From Taeniopygia guttata (Eukaryota > Chordata > Aves > Passeriformes > Estrildidae), in the NCBI RefSeq assembly GCF_048771995.1, contig NC_133026.1, forward strand, positions 150,931,001 through 150,995,000: 64,000 nucleotides of DNA, read 5' to 3'. Both the position numbers and the translations under genes were made by a program. Below, piece by piece: positions 48,301 to 60,300 of the stretch. The first letter of the stretch is position 1; every line of letters begins with the position of its first letter. The notes beneath the pieces were generated by a model. It saw only the letters and a list, made by a program, of their open reading frames with translations. It did not search any database and was not told the DNA's origin.

Positions 48301-51300
48301 TTTTAGGAAAAATTTGGGGTAAAAAATGGGAAATTTGGGGGTAAAAATTGGGAAGATTTGGGAAAAATTGGGATTTTTGGGAGAAATTGGGGAAAAAATG
48401 GGGAAATTTTGGAGATAAAGTGGAGGAAAATTTGGGAAATTTTGAGGGAACATTTGGAGGAAAATTGGGAATTTTTAGGAAAAATTTGGGGTAAAAATTG
48501 TGAAAATTTGGGGGAAAATGGGATTTTTTTGGGGTAAAAATTGGGAAATTGTTAGGGTAAAAATTAAAAAATTTTGGGAAAATTTGTGTTTAAAACTGGG
48601 AAATTCTTGGGGAAATTTTGTGGTAAAATTGGGAAAATTATGGGGGAATATTTGGGGTAAGAAATTGGGAAATTTGGGACAAAATATTTGGGGTTAAATT
48701 CTGGAAAATTGGGGGAAATTGGGAAATTTTGTGATAAAAATTGGGAAATTCAGGATGGAATTTAGGGAAATATTTGGGATAAAAATTGGGGGAAGTTTGG
48801 GGTAAGATTTGGGAAAAAATGGGAAAATTTGGGAGAAAAAATGGGAAAATTTGGGGGAAAATTTGGGGGAAAATGGGAAGTTTTGGAATAAAAATTGGGG
48901 AATTTTGGAGGAAAAACTTGGGGTAAAAACTGGAAAATTTAGAGGAAAATCTGGTGTAAAAATGGGGGAAATTTGGGGGAAATTTGTGGGAAAATTTAGG
49001 ATAAAAATGGGAAATTTATGGTAAAAATTGGGAAATTAAGGGAAAATTTTAGGATAAAAACTGGAAAATTTGGAGGAAATTTTGTGTTAAAAATTAAGAA
49101 CTTCTGGGGGAATTTCGAGTGGAATTTGGAAATTTTGGGGGGAAATTTGGTGAAGAAATTGGGAATTTTAGGGAAAACTGGGGGGGAAATTTGGGTTGAA
49201 AATTTTGGTTAAAAATTAGGAAAATTTTGGGGAATTTTAGGTAAAAAATGGGAAATTTGGGGTGAAAATTGGGAAAATTTGGTAGCAAAATTTGGATTAA
49301 AAATCGAGAAATTTGGGAAAAAATTAGGAAAAAACAGGGAAAAAATGGAAATTTTTAATTTTTTTTCCCCAGGTGCCCTCCCCTGGAATTCCTGCTGGCT
49401 CGGGGAACCTCGGGAATTTCGGGAATTTCGGGAAATTTGGGAATTTCGGGGCCGCTGGAGTTTGACGCCGTTGCCCTGAGCGACTCCATGGGCTGGGAGT
49501 GGCCGAGGCTGCGGCAGAGCCTGAACGGGATCCAGGGAAAAGGTGGGAAAATTCGGGAATTTTGGGAATTTTTGGGAATTTTCGGAGACTTTGGAGGAAA
49601 TTTGGAGGGTTTTGTGGAGAAATTTGATGGAAATTTGGGGATTTTTGGAGAAAATTTGTGCTTTTTGGGGAAATTTTGAGGAAATTTGGTGGAAATTTGG
49701 GGTTAAATTTGGGAATAAATTCGGGAATTTTGGGAATTCTGTGGAAGTCTTGTCAATTTTGAGGACATTCAATGGGACTTTTGAGGAATTTTGCTGGGAA
49801 TTTTGAGAATTTCTGGGAATTCTGAGGGAATTTTGAGGATATTGAGGGAATTTTGCTGGGAATTTTGGGAATTCTGTGGAAATTTTGTCAATTTTGAGGA
49901 ATTTTCTAGGAATTTTGGGAATTTCTGGGAATTCTGTGGGAATTTTGGGGCTTTTGAGGGAATTTTGCTGGGAATTTTGGGGTTTTTTTTGAAATTTTGA
50001 TGAAAATCAATGGGAATTTTGCTGGAAATTTTGGGAATTTTTGGGGATTTTCAGGGATCCAGGTGAAATTTTGGGAATTCTGTGGAAATTTTGTCAATTT
50101 TGAGGAATTTTCTAGGAATTTTGGGAATTTCTGGGAATTCTGTGGGAATTTTGGGGCTTTTGAGGGAATTTTGCTGGGAATTTTGGGGTTTTTTTTGAAA
50201 TTTTGATGAAAATCAATGGGAATTTTGCTGGAAATTTTGGGAATTTTTGGGGATTTTCAGGGATCCAGGTGAAATTTTGGGAATTCAGTGGAAATTGTGT
50301 CAATTTTGAGGAATTTTGCTGGGACTTTTGAGAATTTCTGGGAATTCTGGGGAAAATTAGGGGATTTTGAGGGAATTTTGCTGGGAATTCTGTGGGGAAT
50401 TTTTCTGGGAATTCTGTGGGAATTTTGGGATTTTTTCTGGAATTTCGATGAAAATCAATGGGAATTTTGCTGGAAATGTTGGAAATTTTTCGGGATTTTC
50501 AGGGATCCAGGTGGAATTTTGGGAATTCTGTGGAAATTTTGTCCATTTGGAGGAAATTCAGCAGGGAATTTTGGGAATTCTGTGGGAATCTTGGGAACTT
50601 GGAGGAATTTTTCCAGGAATTTTTAGAATTTCTGGGAATTTTGGGGATTTTGAGGGAATTTTGCTGGGAATTTTGGGATTTTTTTCTGGAAATTTGATGA
50701 AAATCAATGGGAATTTTGCTGGAAATTTTGGGATTTTCAGGGATCCAGGTGGAATTTTGGGAATTTTTTTTGATTTTCAGGGATCCAGGTGGAATTTTGG
50801 GAATTCTGTGGAAATTTTGTCAATTTTGAGGAAATTGTGTCGATTTGGAGGAAATTCAATGGGAATTTTGAGGAATTTTGCTGGAAATTTTGGGAATGGT
50901 GTGGGAATCTTGGGAACTTTGAGGAATTTTGCTGGGAATTTTTTAGAATTTCTGGGAATTCTGTGGGAATTTGGGGAAGTTTGAGGAATTTTGCTGAGAA
51001 TTCTGTGGGAATTTGGGGGATTTTTTTCTGGAAATTCGATGAAAATCAATGGGAATTTTGCTGGAAATTTTGGGAATTTTTTTTTTATTTTCAGGGATCC
51101 AGGTGGAATTTTGGGAATTCTGTGGAAATTTTGTCAATTTTGAGGAATTTTGCTGGGATTTTTGGGAATTCTGTGGGAATCTTGGGAACTTGGAGGAATT
51201 TTGCTGGGAATTTTGAGAATTTCTGGGAATTCTGGGGGAATTTTGGGGATATTGAGGGAATTTTGGGATTTTTTTGGAATTTTGATGAAAATCAATGGGA

Positions 51301-54300
51301 ATTTTGCTGGAAATTTTGGGAATTTTTTGGGATTTTCAGGGATCCAGGTGGAATTTTGGGAATTCTGTGGAAATTGTGTCAATTTTGAGGAATTTTGCAG
51401 GGAATTTTGGGAATTCTGTGGGAATCTTGGGAAATTTGAGGAATTTTGCTGGAAATATTGAGAATTTCTGGGAATTCTGGGGGAATTTTGGGGCTTTTGA
51501 GGGAATTTTGCTGGAAATTTTGGAATTTTTTTGGGATTTTCAGGGATCCAGGTGGAATTTTGGGAATTCTGTGGAAATTTTGGGATTTTTTTTTTTAAAT
51601 TTTGATGAAAATCAATGGGAATTTTGCTGGAAATGTTGGGAATTTTTCAGGGACCCAGGTGGAATTTTGGGAATGCTGTGGAAATTTGTCAATTTTGAGG
51701 AAATTTGTCAATTTAGAGGAAATTCAATGGGAATTTTGAGAAATTTTGCTGGGAATTTTGGGAATTCTGTGGGAATCTTGAGAATTTTGAGGAATTCAGT
51801 AGGGAAATTTGGGAATTCTGTGGGAATCTTGGGAACTTGGAGGAATTTTTCTGGGAATTCTGGGGGAATTTTGGGAATTTTGAGGGAATTCTGGGGGAAT
51901 TTTGGGGATTTTTTTGAATTTTGATGAAAATCAGCAGGAATTTTGCTGGAAATTTTAGGAATTTTTTGGGATTTTCAGGGATCCAGGTGGAATTTTGGGA
52001 ATTCTCCTTCCACTTCCGCGCCGTCGGGGACCTGAGCGGGGCCGAGTTGGATTCGGTGTCGGAATTTCTGAATTCCCGACGGCTGCGGCACGAGAGGGCG
52101 GAGCTGCGGCGGCTGCGGCGCTGCTTCCGAATGTTCCACAGGTCAGAATTCCCAAAAAAAAAATTCCCAAAAATCCCCCAAACACATCCCAAAATATCCT
52201 CCAAAAAATCCCAAAAATCGTAAAAGAAAAATCTCAAATTTATCACAAAAATCATCAAAAAAATCTTGAAAATTCCTTGAAAAATTCCTAAAATTCCCCC
52301 AAATATTCCCAAAAAATTTTCCCCAAAATTCCCACAAACTTCCCCCCAAAATTCCTGAAAAAATCCAGAAAATTCCCAAAATGCCTCTAAAAATTCCCCA
52401 AATTAGCCCCAAAAATTCCCAATTCATCCTAAAATTCCTCAAAAAAATTCCCACCGAAAATTCCCAAAAAATCCCCAAACTTCCAAAAAAATTCCACAGA
52501 ATTTCTCAAAAAAAATCCCAAATTCATCCCAGAAATAGTCCAGAAAATTCCTCCAAATAATTCTCCCAAAATTCCTCCGAAAAAATTGCTCCAAAAAGTT
52601 CCCAAATTCATCCCAAAATTCCGTGAAAAATTCCCAAATTTCATTTCTAAACCCCCAAAAATCGTCAAAAAAACCCCAAATTTCCTCCAAAAAACGCCAA
52701 ATTTTTTTTTGAAATCCCTTTAAAAATTCCCGAAATTCCCCAAAATTCCCAAAATTCACCCAAAAATTTGGGAATTTCGGCAGCGTGGCGCGGGAGCCGC
52801 CGGAGCTGCAGGAGCGGCGGCTCCGGGAGCTGCTCCGGGATCATTTCCTGAAGGAGGAGGAGGAAGAGGAGGAGGAGGAGGAGGAAGGAATTCCAAAGGT
52901 GGGAGAAAATTGGGGAAAATTGGGAAAAAATTGGGAAAAAATTTGGGAAAAATTGGGAAAAAAATAGGAAAAAAATTGGGGGAAATGGGGGAAAAAATAA
53001 GAAAAATTGGGGGGAAAATTGGGATTAATTTAGGAGAGAAATGGGTGAAAATTGGGAAATTTGGAGAGAAAAATTGGGGAAAATTGGGCGGAAATTGGGA
53101 AAAAAATTGGGCAAAATTTGGGAATTTTAGGACAAGAAATAGGGAAAAATTGGGAATTTTAGGACAAGAAATGGGGAAAATCGGGAATTTTGGCACAAGA
53201 AGTGGGGAAAAATTGGGAATTTTGAGGGAGAAATTGGGAAAAAATTGGAAAAAAGGGGGAAAATGGGAAAAATTAGGAAAAAATTGGGAAAAAAAAGAGA
53301 AAAAATGGGAGGAAAATTGGATTAATTTAGGAGAGAAATGGGGAGAAAATATGGAATTTTGGAGGAGAAATTTGGGAATTTTGGGGGAAAATTGGGATAA
53401 AATTGGGGGAAAAAATGGGCAAAAAATTGGGAATTTTGGGACAAGAAATAGGGAAAAATTGGAAAGTTGGGAGAAATTTAGGGGAGAATTGGGGAAAAAA
53501 TTGGGAATTTCGGGGGGAAAATTAGGAATTTTGGGGAAAATTGGGATGAATTTGGGAGAGAAATGGGGGAAAATTGGGAATTTTGGGGAGAAAATTTGGG
53601 GAAAATTGAGGAAAAAATTGGGAATTTAGAGGGGAAATTGGGGGAAAAGTGGGGGAAAATTGGGGAAAATAGGAAAAAATTGGGGAAAATGGGAAAAATT
53701 GAGAGGAATATTTGGATTAATTTAGGAGAGAAATGGGGAAAATTTGGAATTTTGGAGGAAAAAAATGGGAAAAATTGGGGGGAAATTGGTCAATAAATCG
53801 AGCAAAAATTTGGGAATTTTGGGACAAGAAATGGGGAAAATTGGGAATTTTGGGGGAAAATGGGGGAAATTTAGGGGAGAAATGGGGGAAAATTGGGAAT
53901 TTTGGAGGAGAAATTCGGGAATTATGGCGGGAAATTGGGGGCAAAAAATGGGCAAAAAATTGGGAATTTTGGGAAAAAACGGGGAAAGTTGGGAGAAATT
54001 TAGGGGAGAATTGGAGAAAAAATTGGGAAATTTGGGGGGAAAGTTTGGGAAATTTGGGGGGGAAGTTTGGGGGGAATTGAGGAAAAATGGGATTTTTTGG
54101 GGGGAAAATTGGGGAAAGAAAAGGGGAAATTGGGGGAATTTTTGGGGAACTGAGGGAATTTTTGGGAATTGTGGGAATTTGGGAATCGTGGCCGAGAATT
54201 CCCGAATTTTCCCGGAATTGCGCAGGAGCAGGAGGAGGAAATCCGCGCCGAGATCCGGCAGCTGCTGGCGGCGCACCCGGAGCAGGAATTCACGGGGAGA

Positions 54301-57300
54301 GCCGTGGCCAGGATCTTCCACGGCATCGGTGGGCAGCCCGGAATTCACAAATTTCCCACAATTCCCACATTTACAAAATTCCCAAATTCCAAATTTCCAA
54401 AAATCCCAAATCGCAATTTTCAAAAAATCCAAATTTCAAAAAAATATCAAATCTCAAAATCCCAAATCCCAAATTTCCAAACATTCCAAATTCCCAAAAT
54501 AAAAATTTCCAATATCCCAAAATTCTAAATTTCAAAAAATCTCAAATCTCAGAATCCCAAAAATCCCAAATTTCCAAAATTCCCAAATTTCCAAAAACTA
54601 CAAATTCCCAAAATTCCCAAATTTCCAAAATTCTAAATTTCAAAAAATCTCAAATCTCAGAATCCCAAAAAATCAAAAAATCCCAAATTTCCCAAATTTC
54701 CAAATTTCCAAAAATCCCAAATCGTAAAAATCCCAAATATCACATTTCAAAAAATCCAAATTTCAAAAAGTCTCAAATCCCAAAAAATCCAAAAATCCCA
54801 AATTTCCAAACAATACAAATTTCCAAACAATACAAATTTCCAAATTTCTGAAAATCCCAAATTGCAAAAATCCCAAATCACAAAAATCCCAAATCACAAG
54901 TTTCAAAAAATCCAAATTTCCAAAAAAATCTCAAATATCAAAATCCCAAATCCCAAAAAAATCCAAAAATCCTGAAATTCCAAAAATACCAAATCCCCAA
55001 ATCCTGAAAATACCCAAATCGCAATAATCTCAAATCCCAAAACTCCAAATTTCCAAAAATCTCAAATCTCAAAATCCAAAAAATCCAAAAATTCCGAATT
55101 CCCAAATCCCAAAAAAAATCCAATTTTCCAAAAATCCCAAATTTCCAAAATCCCAAATTTCCAAAAATCTCAAAATCCCAAATCCCTAAAAAATCCAAAA
55201 ATCCCAAATTTCCAAACATTCCAAATTCCTAAATCCCAAAAATCCCAAATCTCAATAATCTCAAATCCCAAAACTCCAAATTTCCAAAAATCCCAAATTT
55301 CCAAAAATCTCAAATCTCAAAATAAAAAAAAAAATCCAAAAATTCCAAATTCCCAAATGCCAAAGAATCCAAATTTCCAATAATCTCAAATCTCAACATC
55401 CCAAATCCCAAATTTTCAAACATTCCAAATTCCCAAAATTCCTAAATTTCCAAAATCCCAAAATCCCAAAATCCAAAAAATCTCAGAATCCCAAATCCCA
55501 AAAAAATCCAAAAATCCCAAAAAAATCCAAAATTCTCAAATTTCCAAAAAATACAAATTTCCAAATTTCCGAAAATCCCAAATCTCAAAATCCAAAATCC
55601 CAAAAAAATCCAAAAATTCCAAATTCCCAAATCCCAAAAAAATCCAAATTTCCAAAAATTCCAAATTGCCAAATCCTAAAAACTCCCAAATCTCGATAAT
55701 CTCAAATCCCAAAACTCCAAATTTACAAAATTCCCAAATCACAAAAATCCCAAATTTCCAAATCCAAATTTTAAAAAATCCAAATTTCCAAAACTCTCAA
55801 ATCTCAAAATCCCCAATCCCAAAAAAAATCCAAAAATTCAAAATTCCCAAATCCCCAAAAATCCCCAATTCAGGATTTCATTGGGATTTTTTTGAGGATA
55901 TTTGTGGGAATTTTTGCAGGATATTTTTGGGATTTTATTGGGATTTTTGGGTTTTTTTTGAATTTTGGGGGATTTTTTTTGGGATATTATTTGGCATATT
56001 TGGGGATATTTTTGGGGAATTTTTGGGGGATTTTTTGAGGATTTTTTTGGGAATTTTTTTTTGGGTATATTTGGAAATTTTATTGGGATTTTTTGGGGAT
56101 TTTATTGGGATTTTGTGGGGATTTTATTGGGAATTTTTTGGGTATATTTGGGGTTATTTTTAGGAATTTTTTGGGATTTTATTGGGGTCTTTTGGGGATT
56201 TTGGGGTATTTTATTGGGATTTTGGGGTATATTTGGGGATTTTATTGAGATTTTTTGGGTATATTTGGGGATATTTTTTGGGATTTTATTGGGGTTTTTT
56301 AGGTATATTTGGGTGTTTTATTGGGATTTTTTTTTTATTTTATTGGGATTTTTTGGGGATATTTGAGGATATTTTTGGGGGTTGTTTTTGGGATTTTGGG
56401 GTGATGTTTTGCTCATTTTGGGGGGATTTCATTGGGATTTTATTGGGATTTTTTGGTAATTTTTTGGTAATTTTTGGGGATTGTTTTTGGGATTTTGGGG
56501 TGATTTTTTTGTAATTTTTGGGGATTTTATTGGGCTTTTTGGGGGATTTTATTGGGATTTTTTGGGGATATTTGGGGATATTTTTGGTGTATTTTATTGG
56601 GATTTTGGGGTGATTTTTTGGATATTTTTGGGGTATTTTATTGGGATTTTGGGGGGATGTTTTGCTCATTTTGGGGGATTGTTTTTGGGATTTTGGGGTG
56701 ATTTTTTTGGATATTTTTGGGTATTTTATTGGGATTTTGGGGTGCTTTTCTGTTAATTTTCGGGTCTCTCCCCCAGGCTCTCCCCGTTTCCCCACCCGGG
56801 ATTTTGGGGGAACCCCAAAAACTTTGGGAAAAAAATTGCGAATTTCACTGGAGAGGCCAGCAGGAATTCGGGATTTTATTGGGATTTTTTGGGGATTTTT
56901 TGGGATTTTTGGGGATATTTTTGGAGGATTTTTTGGGTATGTTTGTGGGTTTTATTGGGATTTTTGGGGGGAATTTATTGGGATTTTTTGGGATTTTATT
57001 GTGAATTTTTGGGGATTTTGTTGGGATATTTTTGGGTATATTTGGGGATATTTTAGGGATTTTTTATGAATTTTTGGGGATTATTTGGGGATATTTTTGG
57101 GGATTTTTGTGCGGATTTTTGTGCGGATTTTTTTGGGAGTTTTTGGATATATTTGGGGATATTTTGGGGATTTTTGTGGGGATTTTTTTGGGATTTTTTG
57201 GGTATATTTGGGGACATTTTTGGGTATTTTGGAGGACTCTTTTGGGGATTTTATAGGGATTTTTGGGATTTTATTGGGATTTTTTGGGGATTTTATAGGG

Positions 57301-60300
57301 ATTTTTTGGGGATATTTGGGGGATTTTATTGGGTTTTTTGGGGGGATTTTTTGGGGTTTTATTGGGATTTTATTGGGATTTTTTGAGGATATTTTGGGAT
57401 GTTTTGGGTATATTTGTGTGTTTTATTGGAATTTCTAGGGGTATTTTATTGGGATTTTTTTGGATTTTATTGGGATTTTTCAGGGATGTTATTAGGATTT
57501 TTTTGGGTATATTTGGGGATATTTTTGGAGATTTTATTGGGATTTTTTTGGGTATATTTGGGGATATTTTTGGAGATTTTATTGGGATTTTTTGGGTATA
57601 TTTGGGGATATTTTTGGGAATTTTTTGGCGTTTTATTGAGATTTTTTGTGAATTTTGGGGGATTTTATTGGGATTTTTTGGGTTAATTTGGGGGTATTTT
57701 TGGGATTTTTTGGGTTAATTTGGGGGTATTTTGGGGATTTTTTGGGTATATTTGGGGATATTTTTGGGAATTTTGGGGGATTTTTTGGGATTTTATTGGG
57801 TTTTTTTGGGTATATTTGTGGGTTTTATTGGGATTTTGGGGGGGATTTTATTGGCATTTTTTGGGATTTTGTGAATTATTGGGGATTTTATTGGGATTTT
57901 TTTGGGGTATATTTGGGGACATTTTTGGAGAAATTTTTGAGGGATTTTTTTGGGGATTTTTGGAGGATATTTTTGGGGAGGTTTTTTTTTTTTTGGGTAT
58001 ATTTGTGGGTTTTGTTGGGATTTTTGGGGGGATTTTTTGGGAATTTATTGGGATTTTTTGTGAATTTTTGGGGATTTTATTGGGATTTTTTTGTGAATTT
58101 TGGGGGATTTTATTGGGATTTTAGTGTGAATTTTGGGGGATTTTATTGGGATTTTTTGGGGATATTTGGGGATATTTTTGGTGTATTTTATTGGGATTTT
58201 GGGGTGATTTTTTGTTAATTTTCGGCTCTCTCCCCCAGGCTCTCCCCGTTTCCCCACCCGGGATTTTGGGGGAACCCCAAAAACTTTGGGAAAAAAATTG
58301 GGAATTTCACTGGAGACGCCGGCGGAAATTTGGGATTTTATTGGGATTTTTTGGGGATTTTATTGGGATTTTTTGCGGATATTTGGGGGATTTTATTGGG
58401 ATTTTTTGCGGATATTTGGGGGATTTTATTGGGATTTTTTGGGATTTTATTGTGAAATTTTGGGGATTTTGTTGGGATTTTTTAGGTATATATGGGGATA
58501 TTTTTGGGGGGATTTTTTGGGATTTTTTGAGGATATTTTGGGACATTTTGCGTATATTTGTGCGTTTTGTTGGGATTTTATTGGGATTTTTTGGGATTTT
58601 ACTGTGAATTTTGGGGGATTTTGTTCGGATCTTTTTGGGTATATTTGGGGATTTTTGGGGATTTTTTTTGGGATTTTTGGGCATATTTGGGGATATTTTT
58701 GGGAATTTTTTGGCATTTTATTGAGTTTTTTTGTGAATTGTTGGGGATTTTATTGGGATTTTTTAGGTATATTTGGGGATATTTTTGGGAATTTTTGGGG
58801 ATTTTATTGGGATTTTTTTGGGTATATTTGTGGGTTTTATTGGGATTTTGGGGGGATTTTATTGGGATTTTTTTTTATTTTATTGGGATTTTTTTGGGTA
58901 TATTTGTGGGGTTTTTTGGGATTTTGGGGGGATTTTATTGGGATTTTATTGGGATTTTTTAGGTATATTGGGACATTTTTGGGAATTTTTGGGGATTCTT
59001 TTTGGGATTTTTTGGGTATTTTTGGGGATTCTTTTGGGGATTATGGGGTGATTTTTTGGGAATTTTTGGTGATGTTATTGGGATTTTATTGGGATATTTT
59101 GGTGATATTTTTTGTAACTTTTGGGGTATTTTATTGGGATTTTTTGGGTATATTTGGGGATATTTTTGGGGATTGTTTTTGGGATTTTGGGGTGATTTTT
59201 TGCAACTTTTGGTGTATTTTATTGTGATTTTGGGGTGATTTTCTGCTCATTTTCGGGTCTCCCCCCCAGGCTCTCCCCGTATCCCCTCACGGGATTTTGG
59301 GGGAACCCCAAAAACTTTGGGAAAAAAATTGCGAATTTCACTGGAGACACCGGCGGAAATTTGGGATTTTTTGGGATTTTTTGGGGAATTTATTGGGATT
59401 TTTAGGGGGATTTTATTGGGATTTTTTGGGGATTCTTTTTGGGATTTTTTTGGGGATATTTTTGGGGGATTTTTTGGGTATGTTTGTGGGTTTTATTGGG
59501 ATTTTTGGGGGGATTTTATTGGGATTTTTTTGGGTATATTTGGGGATATTTTTGGAGATTTTATTGGGATTTTTTGGGTATATTTGGGGATATTTTTGGG
59601 AATTTTTTGGCATTTTATTGAGATTTTTTGTGAATTTTTGGGGATTTTATGGGGATTTTTTGGATATATTTGGGGATATTTTTGGGGGATTTTTTGGGAA
59701 TTTATTGGGATTTTTTGTGAATTTTTGGGGATTTTATTGGGATTTTTTGGGGGATTTTTTGGGGATTTTATTGGGATTTTTTTAGGTATATTTGGGGATT
59801 TTATTGGGATTTTTTTTTTTTAATTGGGATTTTTTGGGGATATTTGAGGATATTTTTGGGGGTTGTTTTTGGGATTTTGTGGTGATGTTTTGCTCATTTT
59901 GGGGGGATTTCATTGGGATTTTATTGGGATTTTTTGGTAATTTTTGGGGATTGGTTTTGGGATTTTGGGGTGATTTTTTTTTTTAATTTTTGGGGATTTT
60001 AGTGGGATTTTTTTGGGGATTTTATTGGGATTTTTGGGGATTTTATTGGGATTTTTTGGGTATATTTTTGGATTTTATGGGGATTTTTGGGGGATTTTAT
60101 TGGGATTTTTTGGGGGATTTTATTGGGATTTTTTGGGGGATTTTATTGTGATTTCTTGGGATTTTTTGGGGTTTTTTTTGTATATTTGGGGATATTTTTG
60201 GGGGGATTTTTTGGGATTTTTTTGGGAATGTTTGTGGGTTTTATTGGATTTTTGGGGGGATTTTATTGGGATTTTTTGGGATTTTATTGGGACTTTTCGG

